Assembly (NCBI GenBank): GCA_934591815.1
Contig: CAKTPV010000010.1
Coordinates: 22,992 to 86,991, forward strand
Source of the DNA: an uncultured Oscillospiraceae bacterium
GTDB taxonomy: Bacteria > Bacillota > Clostridia > Oscillospirales > Oscillospiraceae
DNA length: 64,000 nt
Direction of reading: 5' to 3'
The position numbers and the translations under genes were made by a program. Under the pieces are notes generated by a model, which saw nothing but the letters and a program-made list of their open reading frames with translations, was not told the origin of the DNA and searched no databases. This document shows positions 50,835 to 60,500 of the stretch, in pieces. How positions within the stretch are numbered: position 1 is the stretch's first letter; each line of letters begins with the position of its first letter.

Positions 50835-51560
50835 GTGATAATTCGTGCGAATGACATATCGATGCGGTATCTCATGACCTATGACCGCATCCAAAGCATC
50901 AAGGAGTACGTTGTGCAGCTGCTCCGGGGGAAAATCAAATATGAGGAGTTCTGGGCGCTGAAAAACGTCAGCTTTGAGGTGGAGCGCGGCGAGGTGGTCG
51001 GCATCATCGGCCACAACGGAGCGGGCAAATCCACGCTGCTGAAGGTGATCTCCGGCATTTTGAAGCCGACCGGCGGATCGCTGGAGGTCCACGGAAATGT
51101 CGTCCCCATGCTGGAGCTGGGCAGTGGCTTTGACCATGACCTGACCGGCCGGGAAAACATCTTCTTGAACGGATCGATCCTCGGTTACAGCGAGAAGTAT
51201 CTGAAGGAGAAGTACGAACAGATCGTGGAGTTTTCCGAGCTGGGAAAGTTTATCGACGTCCCTATCCGCAACTATTCCTCCGGCATGCTGATGAGGCTGG
51301 CGTTCTCCATTGCGACAGTCGTACAGCCGGAGATACTGATCGTAGACGAAATTCTGGCGGTAGGTGATGCCGCCTTTCAGGAAAAAAGCAAGGCCCGGAT
51401 GCTGGAGCTGATGAGCGGCGGCACAACGGTGCTGTTTGTATCCCACAGTCTGGAACAGATCCGGGAGATGTGCGACCGGGTCATCTGGCTGGAGCATGGC
51501 CAGATAAAGGCGATAGGCGCAACAAAAGAAATCTGCGATGCGTATGAGGCATCGCGCTGA
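50835..51560 (+). CDS. Wzt-type polysaccharide ABC transporter ATPase
   Basis: A 241-residue ATPase driving the permease upstream. Walker A 'GIIGHNGAGKSTLLKVISG', signature 'YSSGMLMRLAFSIATVV', Walker B 'ILIVDEILAVGDAAFQ', and H-loop 'VLFVSHSLEQIREMC' are intact. The start is GTG 50835, with AGGAG 8 bases upstream; the frame is open further but lacks a better site. It has no C-terminal carbohydrate-binding domain, unlike some Wzt proteins that recognise a terminal sugar modification. Confidence 0.93.
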   Translation: MIIRANDISMRYLMTYDRIQSIKEYVVQLLRGKIKYEEFWALKNVSFEVERGEVVGIIGHNGAGKSTLLKVISGILKPTGGSLEVHGNVVPMLELGSGFDHDLTGRENIFLNGSILGYSEKYLKEKYEQIVEFSELGKFIDVPIRNYSSGMLMRLAFSIATVVQPEILIVDEILAVGDAAFQEKSKARMLELMSGGTTVLFVSHSLEQIREMCDRVIWLEHGQIKAIGATKEICDAYEASR

Positions 51561-51567
51561 GGTGCAT

Positions 51568-54516
51568 ATGAGCGAGCTTTACAACGCGGCGTATTACCAT
51601 AGCGGCTGCGGCCCGATCCCCTACGAGGAGCCGGAGCATTGGGTCAATTTCTTTGGCATGATCGCAGATCGGATCGTGGCGGACATACACCCGGAGACGG
51701 TGCTGGATGCCGGCTGCGCCATGGGATATCTGGTAGCGGCACTGCGGGATCGGGGCGTCGAGGCCTACGGCGTCGACATCTCTGCGTATGCCATTTCAAA
51801 GGTACGGGAGGATGTCCGTCCCTTTTGCAAGGTAGGCTCTCTGACAGAGCCGCTGCCCGCCGGACTGCCGGACAGGTACGATCTGGTCGTGACAATAGAG
51901 GTACTGGAGCATTTGTATGCGGAAGATGGCAGGCAGGCGATCCGGAATCTCTGCCAGCTTACGGATAAGGTGCTGTTCACCTCTACTCCCGACGATTTTA
52001 CCGAGCCTACCCACGTGAATGTACAGCAGCGGGAATATTGGTGCCGGGCTTTCTTTGAAAACGGCTTTATGGATGACATCAATTATCGTCCGACATATCT
52101 GACCGCCCATGCGCTGCTGTTCCGGCGCAGCGCAAACATCGAGCGGCAGGTCGAGGATTATGAGCGGAACATCCGGATATCCGAGCGTGCGCGGCAGCAG
52201 GAAAGTGCGCGCTGGAACAAGGCGGTAGAGGACAAGGAGCGGCACATCCAGAATATTACGGCGCTGCACGCGGCGGAGAATGCCGAGTGGGCCAACAAGC
52301 AAAACGAGTGGCTCCAAGAAAAGCAGCAGCGGGAGGCTGCGGCCGCAGCGGAGATAGCGCAGATGCAGCAGACGCTGCGCAGTAAAGAGGCGGAATGTGA
52401 GGCGCGGACAAGTGCGCTTCTGACAGAGCTGACCTCCTATAAGGAGCAGTGTCACGAGACGGCTGAGCGGTGTGAGGCGCTGGAAGCAGATTTGGCGCAC
52501 CACGAGACGCAGTACCATGCGGCTTCCGAACAGTGTAAGGAGCTGTCGGCGGAGCTGGCTCACTACAAGGAGCACTACCAAGCGGCGATCGGCCAGCGTG
52601 AGGCGCTGAAGGTACAGCTGGCGGATAGCCAGTATGCGTACAGTGTGATCTCCAACGCGTTTTTCTGGAAAATCACAAAGCCGTTCCGCGTATGCCTCGA
52701 TGCGTTAAAGCGCATTTGCGGAAAGGTGGCATTCTTCCGCCTGCTGGGCAAGGGGCTTCGGTGTCTGCACCAGAACGGCTGGCGCTATACATGGCGAAAA
52801 GTAAAAAACAAGCTGACGCACCGGCAGGAATTTACAGCCCTGGCCAATAAGCCCCTTTTCACCGACGAAGAACTGGAGCGCCAGAGAAACACGGTGTTTC
52901 CGCGGAGCATCAAGTTCAGCATCGTCGTGCCCCTCTATAACACCCCGGAGAAGTTTCTGCACGAGATGATCCGGTCGGTCATCGACCAGACATACGCAAA
53001 CTGGGAATTGTGCATGGCGGACGGCAGCGACGCGGCCCATGACAGCGTGGAGAAGATCTGCCGTCAGTATATGCGGAAGGACCCGCGGATCAAGTACCGG
53101 AGGCTGGAACAGAATCTGGGCATTTCCGGGAACACAAACGCCTGTCTTGAAATGGCGGCAGGGGACTATATCGGGTTGTTTGACCACGACGATCTGCTGC
53201 ATCCGGCAGCCCTCCATGAGGTGATGCGGGCGATCTGCGAACAGGATGCAGACTTTATTTATACGGATGAAAACACCTTCCACGAAAAACCGGAGGACGC
53301 GTTCTGCCCGCACTTCAAGCCGGATTACGCCCCGGATACGCTGAGAAGCTACAATTACATCTGCCATTTTACGGTGTTCTCCAAGGCGCTTTTGGACGAG
53401 GTCGGCACATTCCGCGGGGAGTTTGACGGCAGCCAGGATTACGACATGGTCCTGCGGCTGACGGAGAAGGCCGCAAGGATCGTGCATATCCCGGAGATCC
53501 TGTACTTCTGGCGTGCGCACAGCGGCTCCGTGGCGGACGGTATCTCCGCGAAGCCGTACACGCTGGATGCCGCGCGAAGAGCCCTGCGTGAGCATCTGGA
53601 TCGGGTCGGTCTTGTCGGCGAGGTGGAGGATTCATCGATCCCGTCGACATATCGGATCAAATACGCGATCTCCGGCTGCCCCAAGGTGTCTATTGTTATC
53701 CCCAATATGGACTATGTGGATACGCTGAGAACCTGCATTTCCTCCATTCTGGAGAAGACCACCTACAAGAACTTTGAAATAGTCATTATTGAGAACAACA
53801 GCAAGGAGAAGGAAACCTTCGCCTACTATGACGAGCTGAAAAGCGATCCGCGTATTCAGGTCGTGACCTGGACGGGGAAGTTCAATTACTCCGCGATCAA
53901 CAATTTCGGGGTCCGGGAGGCTGCCGCAGGTGAGTATATACTGCTGCTGAATAACGACATAGAGGTCATTACGCCGGATTGGATACAAGAAATGCTGATG
54001 TTTGCACAGCGCTCTGACGTCGGCGCGGTGGGAGCGATGCTCTATTATCCCGATGATACGATCCAGCACGCCGGTGTGATCCTGGGGATCGGCGGCGTCG
54101 CCGGACACGCCCACAAGAATTTCCCGAGAGGCGATTATGGCTATATGTCCCGGGCCACCATCGCGCAGGACTTTTCTGTGGTGACAGCCGCCTGTGTGAT
54201 GGTTCCGCGCCATGTCTGGCAGGAAATTGGCGGCCTTGATGAAACCTTTGAGGTTGCCTTTAATGATGTCGATATGTGCATGAGGATCCGAAAAGCCGGC
54301 TACCTCATTGTGTGGACACCGTTTGCAGAGCTGTATCACTATGAATCGAAGAGCAGAGGCGCAGAAGATACGCCGGAGAAACGGAAGCGTTTCGAAGGTG
54401 AGGTTCGGCGCTTCCAGGAGCGGTGGGGGCGCGAACTCGCCGCAGGAGATCCCTACTACAACCCGAATCTGACCTTGGTAACGGAAGATTTTTCTGTAAA
54501 AAAAGAAAACGAATAA
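51568..54516 (+). CDS. Multidomain protein: methyltransferase, coiled coil and two family 2 glycosyltransferase domains
   Basis: 982 residues. Residues ~40-190 form a class I SAM methyltransferase ('VLDAGCAMGYLVAALRDRGV', 'YDLVVTIEVLEHLYAEDGR'). Residues ~195-370 are a long coiled coil. Residues ~460-690 are GT2 domain 1 ('FSIVVPLYNTPEKFLHEMIR', 'IGLFDHDDLLHPAALHEVMR'). Residues ~715-965 are GT2 domain 2 ('VSIVIPNMDYVDTLRTCISS', 'ILLLNNDIEVITPDWIQEML', 'FNDVDMCMRIRKAGYLIVW'). Such chimeras can build and cap glycans, with the coiled coil acting as a spacer or molecular ruler. GAGGT precedes the ATG. It lies 8 bases after the ATPase gene. The chemistry of the cap is inferred. Confidence 0.93.
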   Translation: MSELYNAAYYHSGCGPIPYEEPEHWVNFFGMIADRIVADIHPETVLDAGCAMGYLVAALRDRGVEAYGVDISAYAISKVREDVRPFCKVGSLTEPLPAGLPDRYDLVVTIEVLEHLYAEDGRQAIRNLCQLTDKVLFTSTPDDFTEPTHVNVQQREYWCRAFFENGFMDDINYRPTYLTAHALLFRRSANIERQVEDYERNIRISERARQQESARWNKAVEDKERHIQNITALHAAENAEWANKQNEWLQEKQQREAAAAAEIAQMQQTLRSKEAECEARTSALLTELTSYKEQCHETAERCEALEADLAHHETQYHAASEQCKELSAELAHYKEHYQAAIGQREALKVQLADSQYAYSVISNAFFWKITKPFRVCLDALKRICGKVAFFRLLGKGLRCLHQNGWRYTWRKVKNKLTHRQEFTALANKPLFTDEELERQRNTVFPRSIKFSIVVPLYNTPEKFLHEMIRSVIDQTYANWELCMADGSDAAHDSVEKICRQYMRKDPRIKYRRLEQNLGISGNTNACLEMAAGDYIGLFDHDDLLHPAALHEVMRAICEQDADFIYTDENTFHEKPEDAFCPHFKPDYAPDTLRSYNYICHFTVFSKALLDEVGTFRGEFDGSQDYDMVLRLTEKAARIVHIPEILYFWRAHSGSVADGISAKPYTLDAARRALREHLDRVGLVGEVEDSSIPSTYRIKYAISGCPKVSIVIPNMDYVDTLRTCISSILEKTTYKNFEIVIIENNSKEKETFAYYDELKSDPRIQVVTWTGKFNYSAINNFGVREAAAGEYILLLNNDIEVITPDWIQEMLMFAQRSDVGAVGAMLYYPDDTIQHAGVILGIGGVAGHAHKNFPRGDYGYMSRATIAQDFSVVTAACVMVPRHVWQEIGGLDETFEVAFNDVDMCMRIRKAGYLIVWTPFAELYHYESKSRGAEDTPEKRKRFEGEVRRFQERWGRELAAGDPYYNPNLTLVTEDFSVKKENE

Positions 54517-54531
54517 GAAAGGGCGAGCAGT

Positions 54532-57501
54532 ATGAGAAAAAAATTGGGGAGAGCGGTTTTTTTGGTGGCGGCAATCGTGCTGTGTGTGTTGACAGCCTAT
54601 GCCGACGACACCTTCTCCTGCGCGGTGACAGACCAGCAGGGGAATGTGATCCATGGCTACCACGATACGCAAAAGGAGCAGTGGTATCTGTTCCTGACGA
54701 ATCAGGTGGTCATTTCTGATGCAGAGGTGCAGCTGCAGGGTGCGGTCGTTTCGGCCGACAAGGGCACGCTGGATCCCCAGACCAACGTACTGCGCGGCGC
54801 CTTTGTGGAGAATGGCGACAGTGTCGTTGTCAGCCTTGCGGATGGTTCGTCGGAAACCATCACGGTGATGCAGTCGAAGCTGCCCAGCCTGTATATTGCG
54901 TTGGACGGCGTCACGCTGGACACGGTGCATCAGGACAAAAATGTGAAATACACCGGTACGGCGGTCACTCTGACGGATACGGAAAATGAGGAAAACGACC
55001 TGCACGTGACGAATGCGACGTTCAAGGGACGTGGGAACACTTCTTGGGCGTACTACCAGAAAAAGGGCTACCAGATCAAATTTGACAAGAAGACCAGCGT
55101 CCTCGGCATGGCAAAGGCTAAAAAATGGGTGCTGCTGGCCAACGCATCGGATGACAGCATGATGCGGAACAAGCTTTCCTTCAGCCTGGCCGACCAGCTG
55201 GGGATGACATATGCACCGGACTGTGCGTACGTGGATCTCTGGATCAACGGGGAATATCGCGGAACATATCTGGTGTGCGAAAAGGTGGAGCTCGGCGCGA
55301 CCCGCCTGGATTTGAACGATCCCAAGGGCGTTCTTATGGAGCAGGATGAGGCGTATTTTGCAGCCGAGGATATTTGGATCGAGAACCACAGCACAGGCAA
55401 GCACTTCGTGGTAAAAGAATCTGTGACAGAGGACGATCCCGCACTGCTGCAGGAGGCTGTCAAGGGCTTTGACGATGCGCTCAACGCATTTATGGAGTAC
55501 GTAGCGACAACGCCCGATGACGCAATCACCCTGCAATCTCTGTCCCGGTACATCGATGTGGACTCTTTTTTGCAGTACTATCTGGTAAATGAATTTGTAT
55601 TGAACCGCGAATCCGCCGGGTCCAGCTTCTACTGGTATAAGGATGGAGAGCAGGATGTGCTGCATCTGGGTCCTGTGTGGGATTTCGATACCTGCATGGG
55701 AAATGACGTGGAGAATGTGGATAGTCACCAGACTGCCCACATCTACAACCACATCGTTTTTCGCAAGCTGCTGTCGATCCCTGTCGTGCGGGATGAAATG
55801 AGCAGACTTCTGCAGGACTATGCAGCGGCGTTCGGCGGCATGGACGATAAGGTCGAGTCACTGTATACCCTGCTGCAGGCTTCTGCGTCCATGAATTATA
55901 CAAGATGGGATGATCTGAAGGGCGGCTTCGGCGGAAAAGGCACTTATTTTGCAGGAACATATCAGGAAGCAAAAGAGAATCTAAGTACATGGCTCGGAAA
56001 GCGTGAGACGGCTTTTACGGCGGAGCGGATCTTGCAATACGTCGATCGGATCAGCGTTTCTGTGGATCTGGACCGCGCAAGGATGGACCTCTCCTTTACG
56101 GGAGCAGATGCCGGCGAGAATCTGTGGTTCGCGGTCTGGAGCGAGGAAAACGGTCAGGACGATATCGTCTGGTATCCCGCCGCAAAGCAGGCGGACGGCA
56201 AATGGCACTGCGCTGTCGACTTGGTGCGGCATCAGTCCACGGGCGTTTACAATGTGCATGTATGGGCCGGTAACGCCGGAAAGCCCACGGCGGCACAGCT
56301 GGCTACCCAGGTGTATGTCTCGGCGTTCAACACGGTACGTCCGGCGGCTGCGGCCGAGGTCTCGGCAAACTGCCAGACAATGCAGATCGTTGCCGAAAAC
56401 ATCGAGGGGTATGACAAGGTCTACTTCCCGGTCTGGAGTGCGGTGAACGGTCAGGATGATATCGTCTGGTATCCCGCCGTCAAGCAGGCCGACGGAACGT
56501 GGACGTACACCGTGAATCTGGCGAATCACAACTCCACCGGGAACTACCTGATCCACGTATACGGCGCGAAAAACGGCAAAATGGAGATGCTCACCAACAC
56601 CACGGCGTACGTGGAAAAGCTGGCGGCCCGGGTCACGGCCACAGTCTCCGCGGATTGCCGCACGATGCAGCTCGTTGTAACGAATATCGGCGAATATGAG
56701 CAGGTATATCTGCCTACATGGAGCGCGGTGAACGGTCAGGACGATATCGTCTGGTATCCCGCCGAAAAGCAGGCAGACGGAACGTGGACGTACACCGTGA
56801 ATCTGGCAAATCACAACTCCACCGGGAACTACCTGATCCACGTATACGGCGCGAAAAACGGCAAAATGGAAATGCGCACCAACACCACGGCGTACGTGGA
56901 AAAGCCGACGGCCCGGGTCACGGCCACGGTCTCCGCGGATTGCCGCACGATGCAGCTCACCGCAGCGAATATTGACGATTGTACGCAGCTGTATCTGGCC
57001 ACATGGAGCGTGGCAGGCGGTCAGGACGATATCGTCTGGTATCCCGCCGAAAAGCAGGCGGACGGAACGTGGGCCTACACCGTGGAGCTGGGGAAGCACC
57101 GCACAGCGGGACAATATGTGATCCACGCCTATGGACGCAGCAGCCAGAGCAAGGAGCTGCGTTTGGTGGCAAATACGACGGCTTACGTAAAGCACGCTGT
57201 CTTCCCGGACGAGCCCTATGTTACCGTGGAGCTTCCTGCGGATTGCCGCACGATGAAGCTCACCGTGCAAAATGCCGCCAAGTACGAGCGGGTCTACCTG
57301 CCTGTATGGAGCGCAGAAAATGGCCAAGACGATCTGGTGTGGTACGCTGCCCAGCGGACCAAGGCCGGACTTTGGGTGTATACGGTGGATATGACTGCCC
57401 ATCATTCCGCTGGTACATATTACGTACACGTGTATGGTGAAAAAGGGGGTGAATTGCAGCTGCTTGCCACGGCTTTGCCAAATGTGAAGCTGGCCGCATA
57501 A
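54532..57501 (+). CDS. Secreted CotH-kinase-family protein with GBS-Bsp-like repeats
   Basis: 989 residues with an N-terminal signal peptide ('GRAVFLVAAIVLCVLTAYAD'). Residues ~120-480 match the CotH family: 'ATFKGRGNTSWAYYQKKGYQ', 'KKWVLLANASDDSMMRNKLS' and 'SSFYWYKDGEQDVLHLGPVW', with the acidic 'DFDTC' after it. CotH proteins are spore-coat or surface kinases. The C-terminal half (residues ~510-989) has five repeats of about 95 residues, each with 'VWSxxNGQDDIVWYPA', 'KQADG-W', and 'H-STG-Y-IHVYG', the GBS-Bsp-like module. Repeats 2-4 are nearly identical even in DNA, indicating recent duplication. It follows the glycosyltransferase gene by 15 bases, so it belongs to the operon. Confidence 0.9.
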   Translation: MRKKLGRAVFLVAAIVLCVLTAYADDTFSCAVTDQQGNVIHGYHDTQKEQWYLFLTNQVVISDAEVQLQGAVVSADKGTLDPQTNVLRGAFVENGDSVVVSLADGSSETITVMQSKLPSLYIALDGVTLDTVHQDKNVKYTGTAVTLTDTENEENDLHVTNATFKGRGNTSWAYYQKKGYQIKFDKKTSVLGMAKAKKWVLLANASDDSMMRNKLSFSLADQLGMTYAPDCAYVDLWINGEYRGTYLVCEKVELGATRLDLNDPKGVLMEQDEAYFAAEDIWIENHSTGKHFVVKESVTEDDPALLQEAVKGFDDALNAFMEYVATTPDDAITLQSLSRYIDVDSFLQYYLVNEFVLNRESAGSSFYWYKDGEQDVLHLGPVWDFDTCMGNDVENVDSHQTAHIYNHIVFRKLLSIPVVRDEMSRLLQDYAAAFGGMDDKVESLYTLLQASASMNYTRWDDLKGGFGGKGTYFAGTYQEAKENLSTWLGKRETAFTAERILQYVDRISVSVDLDRARMDLSFTGADAGENLWFAVWSEENGQDDIVWYPAAKQADGKWHCAVDLVRHQSTGVYNVHVWAGNAGKPTAAQLATQVYVSAFNTVRPAAAAEVSANCQTMQIVAENIEGYDKVYFPVWSAVNGQDDIVWYPAVKQADGTWTYTVNLANHNSTGNYLIHVYGAKNGKMEMLTNTTAYVEKLAARVTATVSADCRTMQLVVTNIGEYEQVYLPTWSAVNGQDDIVWYPAEKQADGTWTYTVNLANHNSTGNYLIHVYGAKNGKMEMRTNTTAYVEKPTARVTATVSADCRTMQLTAANIDDCTQLYLATWSVAGGQDDIVWYPAEKQADGTWAYTVELGKHRTAGQYVIHAYGRSSQSKELRLVANTTAYVKHAVFPDEPYVTVELPADCRTMKLTVQNAAKYERVYLPVWSAENGQDDLVWYAAQRTKAGLWVYTVDMTAHHSAGTYYVHVYGEKGGELQLLATALPNVKLAA

Positions 57502-57569
57502 AGGCAAGACAGCTGACAAAAGCATTGACCTTAGACGTGAATGAAAGAAAAAATGAGGAAGGGAAAACG

Positions 57570-60500
57570 ATGAAAAAGAAACTGATTTCACTGTTATTGG
57601 TATTTTCGTTCCTGTTAAACACCGTTCCCATGGCTTTCGCCATTGAGGACGGCGCGGAACAGACGGAAGACACCACGGTTTCCCTGGTCGGCCAAATCGG
57701 AGAGGATGACGCCAATACCGAGGGGGATACGGACGTCGCCGCTCCGGAGACCACGGGGGAAGAGCAGACAGACGGCGCAGACGGTTCTGAGGATGCCGAT
57801 GCAGCCGAGGCGGGAGACGAGGGGGATGATGAGACTCAGACGAATGTTCTGATGACGCTTGCATCCCAGCCCGCCGCACGGAGTACGGTCACGCTGGACA
57901 GCGCAGCTGCCGCAGCGGGCCTGACGCCGGTCGTACAGACGCACCACGCCATTGCCAATGGTGTGACCTACGACAAGATCGTCATGCGTAACAAGGACAA
58001 TCATCAGGCCATTGGTTACATGACGGAGATCGACCTGACCAAGAACGTAACGCTCAAGGCCACCTACGACGGCTACTACACGGCCGGAAGCACGGCGGCG
58101 GATCGTGTCGGGAATGCTCAGACGATCAGCAAGGGTCAGTGGAGCCTGAAGGAGACCACGCGGCTGGCCGCGGACTACGGCAAGATCGCCGATCCGGCAG
58201 GCACGGTCGTCATGGCCACCAACGGCGACTACTTCAACATGGGCACCGGCGAGCCCACGGGTTACTTGATCATGGAGGGCAACGTGATCAAGACCTCCTA
58301 CGAGCCGTATTTCGCGATCCTGACGGACGGCACCGCGGTCATCCGTGACGCCGGAACCCCGACGGACGATGTAATGGAAGCCGTCTCCGGCCCTCTCTAC
58401 CTTCTGCGGAACGGTGAGATCCAGGTGACCAGCGACGGATCGATGAACCCCAGAAACAGTGTGGGTATCCGGGCTGACGGCAGCGTCGTGTTCTTCATGG
58501 CGGAGGGCCGTCTGGCGCCCCGCTCCATCGGCATGGACCTCTATGAGATGGCAGCTGTGCTGAAGGACGCCGGCTGCGTGACGGCTCTGTACCTCGATGG
58601 CGGCGGCTCCGCGACCTTCGCGGCCCGCGAAGAGGGCGGTGAGCTGAAGATGCTCAGCAAGCCCTCCGACGGTCAGGAGCGGACCATCAGCTCCGGTTTC
58701 GTCTGCGTTTCCACCGTTGCGCAGGACGGCGTATTTGACCACGCGCTGGTCACCCCCCGCGATGAGCTGTATACGCCCGGCTCTGCCGTGCAGTTCGGCG
58801 CCGTGGGCGTAGACCGCAGCGGCGGCGCAGCGGAGCTGCCGGAGGGTCTGGTGTGGAAGCTGGCGGAGGAGTCCGCAGCGCTGGGCACGATCGACCCGGC
58901 CACCGGTCTGTTTGCGGCCGGTGCTGACAGCGTTGGCGTTGTCACCGTCGCGCTGTGCCAGGGTGACGATGTGGTCGGCACCGCCTCTGTGGAGCTGGTG
59001 AAACCGGACACGGTCACCTTTAACTCCGATGAGATCAGTCTGGACTTTGACGAGGAATCCGATCTGGGTCTGGTGGTACGCTATCAGAACAGAGACGTGA
59101 ACTATAAGGACGGCGATATCCAGTGGACGTTGGCTGACGAGAAGATGGGCTCTTTCACCGGCAACACGTTCCGCTCTGCGGACGGTTACAGTGTGACCGC
59201 CGACATCACCGCCACCTCGGCCTTTGACGAGACGGTGACCGGCACGATCAAGGCTGTGATCGGTATGCTGCCGACCGTCGTGTGGGACTTTGAGGATCAC
59301 GTCAATGAGGACGGTACTGTTGTGTCGGCAAAGACCTATTACGAAAGTGCTATGAGGTGCACATTTTCCGGTAATGAGGCGAATACAGCTGGATCGTTTG
59401 AGATTGTCAGCATTGATGATGGCGAGCCAGTTCGCTTTGGTTCGCATTCCCTGAAGATGAACTATGACTTTACCAAAGTATCTGGTGGAAAGACGGATGG
59501 TGTCTATATAGGTTTGCCTGAGTCTGAGGACATTCCCGGAAACCCCACGGCTTTGGGCGTTTGGGTATATGCGCCGGAAGGCGTGGGCGTGGAGTACGAT
59601 GGGAAGACTGCGGGGTTCTGGCTGCGCGGCTATGCGTATGATGTGAACGGAAACACCGTAACTGTAGACTTTACTTTGCAGCCAAAGGACCCGAGAGTAG
59701 TTAGCGGAGAAAGAGAACCGGGCATTTACTGGAGCGGTTGGAAGTATTTGGAGGCTGACATTACCAATTTCCCGGGCCCGTATAAGACGTTCCCCAATCA
59801 GACATTCCGGCTGATGTATGTTCCTGGCATCCATATGGGAAGCCAGACGGCCGGCTGTATCTACCTGGACAACTTCCAGTTTGTATATGGCACAAATGTG
59901 GACGACGTGGATAATCCGCAGGTGGACTCCATCACCTTCAACAATGAGGAGCTGATGGACGGCGGCACGGTTCGCGGAAGCACCTTCGACCTGCGCGCCT
60001 ATTTCAGCGATGCACCCGGCAAGTATGCCACCGGCGTGGATGCCGACACCGTGCGCCTCTATGTGGACGGCGCCAATGTGACGGAGAAGGCCGTACTGGT
60101 AGCCAGCGACGGCCACATCGACCTGTACGGTATGCAGCTTGCCAACGGGACCCACTCCGTTACGGTGTCTCTCCGCGACGGCTTCGGTAACGAGACCTCC
60201 CAGACCCGCTACTTCACCGTAGAGGGCAGCAGCGCGGAGAATCTCGTCCGTGTGACCAACGTGGAGACCATGGCCGCCGTGGGCGGATATGTAACGCTGG
60301 AGATCCGGGGCACCAACAGCTCCGTCAGCGAGTGCGACACGGTCATCCGTCTGGATCGGCAGTATACCGACTGCACCGTGGCATTCTCCCAGAATTTCAA
60401 GGCCGCGGAGGGCTATGACCCCGCGAATTGCTACAACGCAAAGGATCACACCGTCACCGTTAAGGCTGTGCGTGCCGGCGGCCGCCCGGTAAAGGACGGC

